A DNA stretch of 64,000 nt from Nematocida ironsii. Taxonomy: Eukaryota; Microsporidia. The stretch spans positions 1 through 64,000 of the forward strand of contig LTDK01000180.1 in NCBI GenBank assembly GCA_001642415.1, written 5' to 3'. A program made the translations under genes and the position numbers. Shown here piece after piece: positions 1-9,227 of the stretch. A model generated the notes under the pieces. It did not search any database. It had not been told where the DNA came from and saw only the letters and a program-made list of their open reading frames with translations. Positions within the stretch are counted from its first letter, which is position 1. Every line of letters begins with the position of its first letter.

Positions 1-1
1 A

Positions 2-2374
2 AATCTGAGCGATTCAGAAATAAAAACAGCAAAAGAAGAATGTATATCCAATGGAGCACTTAATACTATTATTAAGTTAGAGAAATATGAAGTAATTTCA
101 AAGAAAAAAGGATGTGTTCTTAAGAGTAATACACTATCTATACCAGAAGGAAAGCTTATTGGGATTATTGGAGTGAATGAGGATGAGAAATTAAATTTAA
201 TGGATAGTTTAGCAGGAAAGTGTAAATCTACACATAGAATATATGGGCATGTTTATACTAAAAACAAGGCAGGCGGTCTTTCTAAGAGACGGTCTAGTGA
301 TTGGTTTAATAGAGTTAATTACATAAACCAGTCTGCAATTAATTATGAAAATATTCCTGCTAGGAGTATATTAATTTCTGTTGCAAAATGTAATGGTAAG
401 ACAGAAGCAGATGTAGACAATTATATGCATATATTTGGGATAGCAAAAGTAAAAAGTGTTATTTTTAAGAATCTGTCACATGAAGGGAAGAAAATACTTT
501 CAGTTATTGAGGGAATACTTTCTATGAAAGAGATGAACATATGGGGAGAACCATTAAATGGACTTAATGTAGAATTAACTAGAACTATACTTTTCTATAT
601 AAAGACATTTAAAAATACAAATATAGTTGCATTAAACCAAGCACCAAAAACACTGCTGGATGTACTTGACTATGTTATTGTTATGTATAACTCTGCTATT
701 ATATACTGTGGCCCAGTATCTGAGGCAGAAGAGTATTTCGTAGGAATAGGAGTAGAGTTTCCTAAGGATGTTTTTTATGCTGACTATCTTATGCAGCTCT
801 GTGCGGGTAGAACTACTAACATAAAAGATAAAAACAATATTGCTGTACTTAGAAAAATATGGAATGAAATATCAAAAGTTCCACGCGGGCCTATAAGAAA
901 TTCAAGTAGTAATTGCTGGTTATCACAGTCTAACGTATCCTTTTCTCGTGTTAGAGAAATAATTGGCTTATCTTTATACTCAAACAAACTATTTAGAGGA
1001 TCCTCTTTTCTGATTACTATACTATTTATGGTTGGAATATGCAGTATTTTACTGTTTAATACATTTTCTATACTGTACGGGTACATTGCAGCTGATCCTG
1101 AAAATCTAAATCCAATTTATAAATACTCAGCAACACACGATGCACTATTCTATCCACACACATTATACTGTTTCTTACGAGGAATACAAGATAAAATAAG
1201 TCATATTAAACAGACATCACACCGGCCAAATGTAACTACGTGTGCCACCAGTTTAATAGAAAAAATGAATGAGTATTATAGAGTAAACAATAATATAAGT
1301 TGGGTTTCTATTCTTAGTCAAACGTTTAATCTAGTCTTCTTATTGGCGGGATCTCTAGTCTGTATCTGCTCTTCAAATGGATTTCACAGCTTCTCTTTCT
1401 ACAAAACATGCAAATTCAATATAAAAGTAAATCGCTTTACAGCAGGTGATTATATATGTGCACAGATAATTAATTCATTACTACAAAAAACATTAGTACT
1501 TTGGAGTTTATCTATGATTATATACTGGGCTCTTTACTTCACTGTAAATACAAACATAATAGAATCAGCCACTGCTTCTATTGGTCACTTTCTTCCAATT
1601 GCTTTATTACTATACGCATCTTTCTTAATAGGTGTATATTCACTTTTAATGGAATTCGCACCCATTCCAATCCGATGGTTTACTTTCATTGCGGTGCTAT
1701 ACGTATTATTTGGTCAAATCCTGCCAATATCATTAATCAGTAGTATATTATTGAATAATTTAGATTTATCCGATCTATGCGACCCATTTTCTCACTTAAT
1801 AAGTCTATTTTTTTCAAATACGCAATACACTGATAGAGATTATATATTAGTATGTTTTGGAATTTCACCTTCAAATAATTATTATATTAATATACTCATA
1901 GACAGCAGTATCGCATTATACAAAAATACTATGAGATATAGCCCATGCTTCTTCTTCTCACATATGCTAGCTAAAATTTCTTATTACCTTAAAAATCTAA
2001 AGGTAAATAATGAAATAACCGAGTATGGACTCACGCATGATGAAAACGCCCTGAAATATCAAATAGTAATAGAGACCTGGAATATTCCTATAGACACAGT
2101 ATCTCCTGATATATCACAAAATTTATTGAAATATAATAGTGAAATTTATTATGAACCATTTGGTGCTTACGCGTATAATACTAGATTAGATCGAACTATG
2201 ATATGTGAAGATTTCCACCCATTAGAAATATTCAACAAAGCACATTCACTCGATGATATGTCATTTTTACATATTGTATGGAGTGGCTTCTGTTTCTGGG
2301 TGATTCCTACTACTTTAATGTTATTATGTATATTATATACATATAAGAAATTATTACCTACAGTCAGAAATTAG
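2..2374 (+). CDS. ABCG/PDR-type ABC transporter with degenerate ATPase domain, 5' partial
   Basis: The frame is open to the window edge, so the N-terminus is missing; the GTG at 173 is internal, not a start. The layout is nucleotide-binding domain followed by ABC-2 type membrane domain, as in the ABCG/White/PDR family. Every ATPase motif is eroded: the Walker A equivalent (~164-196) reads GVNEDEKL, keeping G and K but losing two glycines and the Thr; the signature equivalent (~472) reads LSHEG; Walker B/D-loop (~538-568) reads WGEPLNGLN, keeping the Glu but losing both Asp; the H-loop equivalent (~628) is LNQA with no His. About six hydrophobic segments follow from ~1010 to the end, with a loop of ~80 residues after the first. 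It could be a half-transporter or the second half of a full-size PDR protein. It probably cannot hydrolyse ATP at this site (inference). Confidence 0.75.
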   Translation, partial: NLSDSEIKTAKEECISNGALNTIIKLEKYEVISKKKGCVLKSNTLSIPEGKLIGIIGVNEDEKLNLMDSLAGKCKSTHRIYGHVYTKNKAGGLSKRRSSDWFNRVNYINQSAINYENIPARSILISVAKCNGKTEADVDNYMHIFGIAKVKSVIFKNLSHEGKKILSVIEGILSMKEMNIWGEPLNGLNVELTRTILFYIKTFKNTNIVALNQAPKTLLDVLDYVIVMYNSAIIYCGPVSEAEEYFVGIGVEFPKDVFYADYLMQLCAGRTTNIKDKNNIAVLRKIWNEISKVPRGPIRNSSSNCWLSQSNVSFSRVREIIGLSLYSNKLFRGSSFLITILFMVGICSILLFNTFSILYGYIAADPENLNPIYKYSATHDALFYPHTLYCFLRGIQDKISHIKQTSHRPNVTTCATSLIEKMNEYYRVNNNISWVSILSQTFNLVFLLAGSLVCICSSNGFHSFSFYKTCKFNIKVNRFTAGDYICAQIINSLLQKTLVLWSLSMIIYWALYFTVNTNIIESATASIGHFLPIALLLYASFLIGVYSLLMEFAPIPIRWFTFIAVLYVLFGQILPISLISSILLNNLDLSDLCDPFSHLISLFFSNTQYTDRDYILVCFGISPSNNYYINILIDSSIALYKNTMRYSPCFFFSHMLAKISYYLKNLKVNNEITEYGLTHDENALKYQIVIETWNIPIDTVSPDISQNLLKYNSEIYYEPFGAYAYNTRLDRTMICEDFHPLEIFNKAHSLDDMSFLHIVWSGFCFWVIPTTLMLLCILYTYKKLLPTVRN

Positions 2375-2749
2375 AATTATCTATTCTTTATAGATTATAT
2401 CGCACAGACTCTTAATACCACAAACTATTAATAAACTTAATATAATCTATATAATACTCATTATTAACAATCTTATAATAATATTCTCTCCTCTTCTCCG
2501 TCCCGTCCTTTCATTCTTACATTTCTTTTTCTATTTTTATTTCTATTGCATTCAATAATTAACTGATATTTATACTATGCATTAGTTATTGATAATAGTG
2601 CAATAATTGTTATTATTTATACACATACACACATCTAATGCACTCACATATACTTATAACCCGAAATTACACGTTGTGTACTAATTAAAATTATTTATAC
2701 ATTGTGTATTATATTTAATAAAATCACCCATTTTTATTTTTATTCTTAA
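2375..2749. other. AT-rich intergenic region with palindromic motifs
   Basis: This is non-coding AT-rich DNA. It carries one ATAACCCGAAAT motif at 2656-2667 and, between 2670 and 2715, pieces of the TTGTGTA half-site family that dominates 27-35 kb. No RNA gene was recognised. Confidence 0.5.
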
Positions 2750-2986
2750 ATGGAGAAATGGATACCCCCAAAAAGACTCACAGGATCTTCTGCTGCTGAA
2801 CTAAATATTCTCTCTTCTTATCCTGTTAATATTTCTAATAATATTCATAATATAACACATAATGTTCCATTAATTAACACAACAAGACATAATTTTATAC
2901 CAAAAATAAATTATAAAGCATTATTAGATAATGAAATAGTAGCAGAAATCTCTCACCTCATAAATAACTTAGAAGAAACAAAATGA
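2750..2986 (+). CDS. Small hypothetical protein (78 aa)
   Basis: A short ORF with an ATG start right after a T-rich, A-flanked stretch like those preceding other starts here. The product has no signal peptide or membrane segment. It begins MEKWIPPKRLTG, is Asn/Ile-rich in the middle and ends in a short acidic helix-like tail. A copy of the CGGGTTA motif lies 18 bases after the stop. I do not recognise the family. Spacing and composition make a real gene plausible. Confidence 0.45.
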   Translation: MEKWIPPKRLTGSSAAELNILSSYPVNISNNIHNITHNVPLINTTRHNFIPKINYKALLDNEIVAEISHLINNLEETK

Positions 2987-3105
2987 ATTTTATTATAAAT
3001 TTAATTTCGGGTTAATTCGGGTTATTATAAATAAATATTAGAATATTTTAGTTGTAATTGGTTAAGAATATATTATTATTATTGGAGTAAAATAAAATTT
3101 AGAGG

Positions 3106-3828
3106 ATGGATAGAACACAAGAATTTAAAAAGGATGTGGCAGCCACTGGCATTACTCAATTAAGTAATATTATTAAAGAGAGCAGTATAACAGGATTCTT
3201 AAATATAACAAGGGAATTGAGAATATCTTTAAATTCTTGTTATACTTCACTAATAAACAGGAGGGCGTATGACTACACAGAAATAGAAAATATGATTAAG
3301 AGTTTAGTAAAGGAAAGCATAAAAGCAACAGAATTAATAGAACCAGAGAATGAGTGTAAGTATACAAATGGGATAATTTCAAATATTAAAGCGATAGTAA
3401 AAAGAACAGAAATTAAGCTAGAAGAAAGAAAAAGCAAGAAAATCCAATCTTCACTTAATATTGCACTAGAACCAGAAAAATCATCATCTGTTGTAAGACC
3501 AAAACCAGTGATGTTACAAGTACTACATGAAGAAAATGAAAGGATTCTTGAGAGAGTACGGTGCACAGAAAGAGAAGTAGCACAAATCAGAAGGAGAGTA
3601 TCAGAAATTGATACATTACAAAGGTTAATAACACAAGAATTATATGTTCAAGATGAAAGAATAGATGTAATATTGCATAATACAGCAGCTGCATCTGTAG
3701 ATGTAAAAATAAGCAGGACGTACATAAGAAATGCAGGTGCAAAAAAGAAAGTAGCAAAAAGGTTCATTTCATTACTTATAATGATATTATCATTTGTTCT
3801 ATTAATGCTTCATTATTTAAATAAATAA
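3106..3828 (+). CDS. Qa-SNARE, syntaxin-18/Ufe1-like
   Basis: A 240-residue tail-anchored protein. Residues ~150-210 form a t-SNARE helix with heptads and the zero-layer glutamine in the ELYVQDERID segment (~183-192), followed by a ~20-residue hydrophobic anchor (RFISLLIMILSFVLLMLHYL) and a three-residue tail. The N-terminal ~100 residues are helical and could be the Qa regulatory bundle. The SNARE helix and very short tail resemble the ER syntaxin Ufe1/STX18, which receives retrograde Golgi-to-ER vesicles; that subfamily assignment is a guess from pattern, while SNARE identity is firm. The start follows AAAATTTAGAGG. Confidence 0.75.
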   Translation: MDRTQEFKKDVAATGITQLSNIIKESSITGFLNITRELRISLNSCYTSLINRRAYDYTEIENMIKSLVKESIKATELIEPENECKYTNGIISNIKAIVKRTEIKLEERKSKKIQSSLNIALEPEKSSSVVRPKPVMLQVLHEENERILERVRCTEREVAQIRRRVSEIDTLQRLITQELYVQDERIDVILHNTAAASVDVKISRTYIRNAGAKKKVAKRFISLLIMILSFVLLMLHYLNK

Positions 3829-4382
3829 TAAATAGATTTGTATATATGACATATGTATATGATTGGTGTATGTGTATATGACATATGTATATGATTAGTA
3901 TATGCATATAATTAGTGTATTATTAGTGTATGATTAGTATGTGTATGTGTATGATTGGTGTATATATGGTATATAATTGGTTAATTGTGTAGTATATGTA
4001 TACGCATATAACAGTAGTAATATATACTGTATATCTGTGTTATATGATTAGTAGTATATGTTGTATATTTATTTATTTTAAATTTAAATAAACCATTCAC
4101 ATTATAAATTATTCTGAATAATTATGAACACTTTTTAGAAATACTATTAAATAGATAAAATCAGTTATAATAAGATATAACCAGAAATACTCAATGGAAT
4201 AGAAGATTATGTATACTTTATGATCAGAGTATAAATCATCATAAGATTATGTGATACACTCTCTGAAATATCTGATTTTAAGTATAATAAGTAATTAACA
4301 CACAGGAATAGAAGAATACACTTATAATAATATTATTTATGTTGTTTATATAACCAGGTATAACCCGAAATTCATAAATATT
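3829..4382. repeat. Low-complexity GTATATG/TATATGATTAG region and AT-rich spacer
   Basis: From ~3838 to ~4065 the sequence is a degenerate minisatellite of units such as GTATATGACATATGTATATG and GATTAGTGTATGATTAG, with no ORF. From 4080 to 4382 it becomes plain AT-rich spacer, ending with a TAACCCGAAAT motif at 4361-4371 just outside the stop of the minus-strand gene that follows. Confidence 0.6.
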
Positions 4383-4670
4383 TCATTTCTGTATACGATT
4401 AATTATATACTGACTGAGTTTATTAGTTATACCAACACTAACACCAGAAATACCACCACGTATACTCCGTGATATACATGGATTATCACCAATAAAATAT
4501 CCTGAGATTAATCCACTCTTAAATGGAGAATATCCTTTATTTATACAATAAGTAAATATCCCATTCCACATAACAGGAGTTCTACTTATTTTTATATTTG
4601 TGTATAATAAACATTCATCCATAAGGAATATTCTCCCCATTTCTTCAATACTTTTAATTATAGCATACAT
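4383..4670 (-). CDS. Small hypothetical protein with Gly-rich, Tim17/22-like segment
   Basis: The start chosen is the ATG at 4670, preceded on its strand by AAATTATTTCTT; the frame extends to 4745, but that part is AT-driven sequence. The 95-residue product ends in a small-residue stretch with SGLISGYFIGD and RGGISGVSVGI, a spacing of glycines similar to GxxxG membrane helices of Tim17/22/23 carriers. Microsporidian mitosomes keep a reduced import machinery, so a Tim22-like role is conceivable, but the similarity is weak and unverified. It could be an unrelated small membrane protein. Confidence 0.4.
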   Translation of the reverse strand: MYAIIKSIEEMGRIFLMDECLLYTNIKISRTPVMWNGIFTYCINKGYSPFKSGLISGYFIGDNPCISRSIRGGISGVSVGITNKLSQYIINRIQK

Positions 4671-5151
4671 AAGAAATAATTTATAAAAAAGTAAAGAATA
4701 TTTATACACAGCCATATAGCCATACACAAATATATACAAATACACAGACAGATTAAAATTAGTACTATACAGATATTAATAAGTATAAGTATAAATATAT
4801 TCAATTATTCTATTACTAATTATAATAATAAAGTATGTTATATACTGTATACCGTACACTGTATACTATTAATTATAACTATTCCTGTATAAAATATGAC
4901 TTATTTTAATTTTTTATTACTTTATTCTGTATATACTTATACAGCCACATAGTACAGTATTATATGACTTTATACTTATATAGTATATGACTCACATATA
5001 CTGTATTATATACTGTATTAGTCTATATTATACTGTATTACACTGTGTTACTAATGGAATATTCTTATACCACACGAAATTTATTTTAATTATTCAACAG
5101 AAACTGTTTATTTTGTATTATTATAGATATTATTTTTTTATTTTTCTTTGG
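4671..5151. other. AT-rich intergenic region
   Basis: AT-rich spacer with TATACTGTATA and TATACAGTAT elements. In-frame Met codons upstream of the next gene (from 4987) encode only AT-biased hydrophobic sequence and are not taken as coding. No RNA gene or clear repeat array seen. Confidence 0.4.
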
Positions 5152-7194
5152 ATGAATCTTGACGAGTTTATTGATTCTCATGTACTAAACAATACGTTAT
5201 TGGATAGTATCAGTGATTTAGTAGACATTGCAGGGAGTACTGACATAAAAAGAATAATTCATAAATTGAAGGTTAAGGAGCAGAAAAGTATAAATTATAC
5301 AACAGAATTTATTACGCAGTATGTAAAGAGCATTGAATCGAGTGAGTCTGTTTCTTATAAGAATTGTAATATGTTAAGTGGGAATAACTGTGAGTGTAAA
5401 ATTACTTTAGACAGTGTAAATACACAGAAAACCAGAAATTTACTTGAAATATTGGACATACACAGAAAGAATACTTCTGTTGTAAGAAGTGTACTGTTAA
5501 AACTACTTTCTGTGTTTACAGTGGATATTGATTGTAGTGCAATAGTAGTGCACTTACACACACTAGAAATGGATAATGATATGCCAGCACTATTAATTGA
5601 CTATGCACACGTATTCTATATTTTAGGGCACCACTATGAGTCATACCAAGTATTATCATTATTAAGCAGACATCCCAGTAGTAGTACAAAAGTGAACATA
5701 ATGAAGTTAATGATGATTACTAAATACTTAATGAGCACTAATTACAGAACACATGTGAACAGTATTAAAATACTGCAGGGAATGGACATTCAAATATCTC
5801 CAGATAAAAATGTGTGTAAGTACATGAAGTATCAGAAGATCATAACAGATTATGATAAAATAATAGGGCATACAAGTAAAAACAAGAAAGATGTTCTGAT
5901 GAATCATGAAGTATTAGATACATTATCAGAAGAAGAGGTTAAACACTGGGCGTGGTATACACAGGAGATTAAGAACATAACCAGTGCACAGGATGCAGTA
6001 AAGGAAGAAGTAGAGGATAACAAAGATAAGTCTGATTCAGATGTAATTAATGATTTAATCAGTAAAATATCATTCCTCCGGCTGAACAGGTTAAATTACA
6101 GCTTAGTAGATGGAAAGATACATTTAGAAGAAGGTAACAGTAGAAATACATTTATTGATTATGTTGACCAATTAGATAATGTACAACCAAAGAATACATT
6201 ACCTACCACAGGAAATTCTATAAGATCAGATAAAGCACAAAATGGAATGGATGGAGTCGTACCAAGTATACCCAAGAATAATGAAAATTCAAAGGAATCA
6301 TTACAGCCAGCAGTTCCTAAAAAAAGGTACAAAGATAAAGTTACAGTATTATTTGAGAGGAAGGAGTATATGCTAAGAAATACAATTAAGCACTACAGGA
6401 ACACAGTCTTAACAGAGAAACAAGCAGACCAAACTCGATCAAGACTTACAGAATTAGCGGTTATAAACAACAGATTTAAATTAGCTAAGAAGAAGCAGTT
6501 AGATATGCTAGAAGTAATAGTCAATGCATATTCAGCTGTTTCAGATATTTCTGGTGTAATTAGTAAAGCACTGGCTGAGAAGGAGAGAATTGAAAAAGAA
6601 GAGGCAAAGAAAATTAAAGAAGAACCCACAGAACAAGAAAAGGAACCCGTACAGCAAACCACTACAAGTACATCAGAAATGAACTGGGATAAGAGTAAAT
6701 CTGAGGCGTACACATACGTACCACCTATTAGACCAACTAGAACATACCAGTCTGTATGGAATCCAGGCCATGATGAATCTACTCCTCGTGAGGAGAGAGA
6801 GCCCATTAGAAGATCTCATTGGAAGAGTAGGGAAGAGACAGAAGGTACTTCAGAATTAGTAAATAATGATAATTCTTCTGGTATTTATAAAGTACCAGAC
6901 AGACCATCCACCTTTATTAACCTGTCTAGTATATCTAGTGCCATGAATAAGTCTGAAACCACTGCACACAGAGAAGAGTCCTCTACTGCCAGAGTCTGGA
7001 ATAAAGGAAAAAGTGAAGATACAACTGAAAAGAGCACTGCATATTTTGTGAAGGACACTGCAGACAAGCCATACAAAGAGTTTAAAGCACCAAGGAAGCA
7101 GAATGAAAAAAGTGAATTTACAGGGAATAGAAGGGAAAAGAGCAAACCAAATGATTCATCAAGTACTTCTACCATTACGTGGAAAAAACAGTAA
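5152..7194 (+). CDS. PCI-domain protein, probable eIF3 subunit (eIF3e or eIF3a) with long charged tail
   Basis: The start is set at the ATG at 5152 (MNLDEFIDSHV); the upstream open frame looks non-coding. Residues ~90-250 are helical repeats, including DYAHVFYILGHHYESYQVL (150-168), similar to the TPR-like part of eIF3e. Residues ~298-345 (LRLNRLNYSLVDGKIHLEEG) resemble the winged-helix end of PCI domains in eIF3e and eIF3a. Residues ~365-470 form a charged coiled coil. The last ~200 residues are low-complexity Ser/Thr/Lys/Glu with four isolated Trp motifs (NWDK, VWNPG, VWNKG, TWKKQ). If eIF3e, the ~330-residue extension is unusual; if eIF3a, the tail fits better. The role would be scaffolding of translation initiation. 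PCI identity is moderately supported; subunit identity is inference. Confidence 0.5.
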   Translation: MNLDEFIDSHVLNNTLLDSISDLVDIAGSTDIKRIIHKLKVKEQKSINYTTEFITQYVKSIESSESVSYKNCNMLSGNNCECKITLDSVNTQKTRNLLEILDIHRKNTSVVRSVLLKLLSVFTVDIDCSAIVVHLHTLEMDNDMPALLIDYAHVFYILGHHYESYQVLSLLSRHPSSSTKVNIMKLMMITKYLMSTNYRTHVNSIKILQGMDIQISPDKNVCKYMKYQKIITDYDKIIGHTSKNKKDVLMNHEVLDTLSEEEVKHWAWYTQEIKNITSAQDAVKEEVEDNKDKSDSDVINDLISKISFLRLNRLNYSLVDGKIHLEEGNSRNTFIDYVDQLDNVQPKNTLPTTGNSIRSDKAQNGMDGVVPSIPKNNENSKESLQPAVPKKRYKDKVTVLFERKEYMLRNTIKHYRNTVLTEKQADQTRSRLTELAVINNRFKLAKKKQLDMLEVIVNAYSAVSDISGVISKALAEKERIEKEEAKKIKEEPTEQEKEPVQQTTTSTSEMNWDKSKSEAYTYVPPIRPTRTYQSVWNPGHDESTPREEREPIRRSHWKSREETEGTSELVNNDNSSGIYKVPDRPSTFINLSSISSAMNKSETTAHREESSTARVWNKGKSEDTTEKSTAYFVKDTADKPYKEFKAPRKQNEKSEFTGNRREKSKPNDSSSTSTITWKKQ

Positions 7195-8025
7195 GAATAA
7201 AGACCAATATTAGTTTACATATTCCTATCCAGCCATAATGAAATCTTCAGTGCGCTCTGGTTATACTTATTGAATTATTCAAGTTTGTGCATGAACCCAT
7301 AAAATCGAATTAATGGATTCTAATGAAATGCAATGTACCCGGATTAGGATATGTGAAAAGGGCGGGGCTAATATGTCCATCTAAGGCAATTTCTTAATTA
7401 GGCCGGGCCGAATTTGTCCATTCCAAAAAGGAATTAATTAATTACTAAATGGGAAGTCTTGCCCCAATTAGGAAGATTAGGCGGGAGATAATTCCCGCCA
7501 TTATGCATAATTCCCGCCATATTTGATATATTTATGCGTGTGTGCACCAGCTTCTTTTTTAAAATTTTTAAGAAGATTTCCACATACAGCAATGTCCGAA
7601 AATAACTCGAAGAATATCCAGGAATTATTCGACAAGACCTTTTTATGCATGAAAATACACTTTGTACAGTATTTATAATATGTAATTTTACTGTATAATA
7701 AAACTAATTAAATATATTTAATGAATAACCCGATATAACCCTAAATATAAAACAGATACCACATAATAATAAAATCTGTAAATTTACTAATTCAGTAATA
7801 ACTCGAAAGTGCACTTATCAAGTATAACAAAGATTTCTAATAATTTTATATAACCCGACATAACCCGAAATCATAAAAATATCTTAAAGTACGCACAGTA
7901 TACCCGAGAATGTGAAATATAATCAGAAGATATAACCATAAATAATCCGAAATTTATACTGTTTATGTATAAACCAGCTGATACTTTGAATATTCCATAA
8001 TTTAAACTGCGTACTATTTTTATTC
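7195..8025. promoter_or_regulatory. Long intergenic region with GC-enriched island and inverted CCCGCC repeats
   Basis: Against a background of AT-rich spacer, 7,340-7,620 is markedly GC-richer. It contains GGGCGGGGC (7360-7368), GGCCGGGCCG (7401-7410), GGCGGGA (7480-7486) facing TTCCCGCC (7492-7499), a further TTCCCGCC at 7511-7518, and two TGTCCA elements (7370-7380, 7411-7420). TTCCCGCC matches the E2F/MBF-type consensus. A 28-codon ORF runs 7592-7678 behind AAAATTTTTAAGAAG; its composition is less AT-biased than flanking DNA, so it may be a tiny gene, a first exon or part of an RNA. ATAACCCG motifs lie at 7725-7745 and 7851-7871. Confidence 0.5.
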
Positions 8026-8235
8026 ATGTGTATTAGATGGGTGTATGAGGCCATAGACACAGAAATACTTGTGGAGATGAAGCAAGGAACTCGAATAAAA
8101 GGGATACTCCGTGGAATAGATAAAAGAGAGAATGTACAGCTAGAAACAGAAGGTAAACTTACTATTATATCCAGTACTGCAATTAGTCTATTTATTCTCT
8201 CACAGGAGGTAGGATACATTCTGTCTAAGAAATAA
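8026..8235 (+). CDS. Sm-like (LSm) protein
   Basis: A 69-residue protein covering essentially just the Sm fold. Residues ~12-35 give the Sm1 pattern (LVEMKQGTRIKGILRGIDKRENVQLE, with Gly and hydrophobic spacing of beta strands 1-3), and residues ~50-60 (STAISLFIL) stand where the Sm2 strand pair should be, but the usual RG dipeptide of Sm2 is not obvious. Sm/LSm proteins form heteroheptameric rings on U-rich RNA in splicing or mRNA decay. Which paralogue this is cannot be told. The ATG at 8026 is the only reasonable start. Confidence 0.65.
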   Translation: MCIRWVYEAIDTEILVEMKQGTRIKGILRGIDKRENVQLETEGKLTIISSTAISLFILSQEVGYILSKK

Positions 8236-8284
8236 CCAATAACAAAGCATAAGGAGAGTATTCGTCTATTGGAGCCATTTCGGG

Positions 8285-8863
8285 TTATTTCAAATGCTTT
8301 TTTATGGGTTCTATCAGTTTATTAGTATGCATTAGTGTGTAAATGCATGAGAGGAAAATAATGCATAGAATAATGAATGAAATACCTATTAGGACAAGAG
8401 GTTTCTTACCAAGCCTACTTGGTGTCTTATCCTTAAATAAGAAATTAATGCTTAATGAGTCAAAAGGGTCATTTCTATTGAATATTCTAGACCTAAATCC
8501 ACTTGATGCTAAGAAATCCTTCTGGTCACCAATGAATACACCATCAAGTCCATCCTGGCTGTTCACAGGAATTTCATAGAAGAAAATATCCTTGATTATT
8601 TTGTCATCTATTGGATCGGATACTTTCTTTAGTCGTACAGTGCGCCCTTCTCTTGATATGACTAGTTCAAATAAATACTTGCACAGAGTCCTTGCATCGT
8701 ATACTGTGGGCTTATCCACATTCTTAACAAACACTTTTGCTAAAACATGCGGGAGTTGTTTCTCCTTGGACTCTTTCAATATTTCAGTAAATGGTCGCTG
8801 TGTAAATGGTTCTATCCCCAGTGCTAAAAAGTTTATAGGAGCTCTCTTATCTTGGGTATTCAT
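8285..8863 (-). CDS. Hypothetical tail-anchored membrane protein
   Basis: 192 residues starting at the ATG at 8863 (MNTQDKRAPINF); the open frame upstream to 8944 has only a TTG, so a longer form is possible. The soluble part is a mixed alpha/beta region with no recognised motif. A ~22-residue hydrophobic segment (PLVLIGISFIILCIIFLSCIYTL) lies near the C-terminus, followed by a short Lys-containing tail, the layout of a tail-anchored or single-pass protein. The stop codon itself is part of an ATAACCCGAAAT motif (8277-8290). It is divergent from the gene at 8955. Confidence 0.55.
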   Translation of the reverse strand: MNTQDKRAPINFLALGIEPFTQRPFTEILKESKEKQLPHVLAKVFVKNVDKPTVYDARTLCKYLFELVISREGRTVRLKKVSDPIDDKIIKDIFFYEIPVNSQDGLDGVFIGDQKDFLASSGFRSRIFNRNDPFDSLSINFLFKDKTPSRLGKKPLVLIGISFIILCIIFLSCIYTLMHTNKLIEPIKKHLK

Positions 8864-8954
8864 AATAATCCTGTGGTTTCTGGCTAAATACAAACCAGTC
8901 AGACAATGTTTGAGAAAATCTCTCAGAAAAGTTTTACCATCCAAGTGGTTTTAC

Positions 8955-9227
8955 ATGAACAACAAAGAATATGCAGAAATCCTTCAAAAAGTAGTGGATA
9001 CTCTTCAATTAAAAGAGAGAAAGAATGGAATTGAAAGAGAGTGTTACTTAGTCAGTCTATTCACGCGTTTAGAGATCCTCATGGATAAACATAATAAATC
9101 ATCTAAAGAATTCACGGACATGTCAAACCATATTAAAGTGATCAAAAGACTGTCAGAGATTATTTTAAGAGGGGGTAATCCAGAAAAAGTACCCTTCCTT
9201 CTTTCTATTATAAATAGTCCATTTTAG
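8955..9227 (+). CDS. Small hypothetical helical protein (90 aa)
   Basis: The ATG at 8955 (MNNKEYAEILQKVVD) is preferred; the frame continues upstream to 8592 but that part is antisense to the membrane-protein gene. The product looks entirely alpha-helical and charged, with no membrane segment. It shares a 91-base divergent upstream region with the minus-strand gene. Function not recognised. Confidence 0.5.
   Translation: MNNKEYAEILQKVVDTLQLKERKNGIERECYLVSLFTRLEILMDKHNKSSKEFTDMSNHIKVIKRLSEIILRGGNPEKVPFLLSIINSPF

Noticed and set aside
8592..8954. Upstream extension of the 8955 gene on the + strand
   Set aside because: It is antisense to a membrane-protein gene with better composition; the ATG at 8955 gives a compact product.
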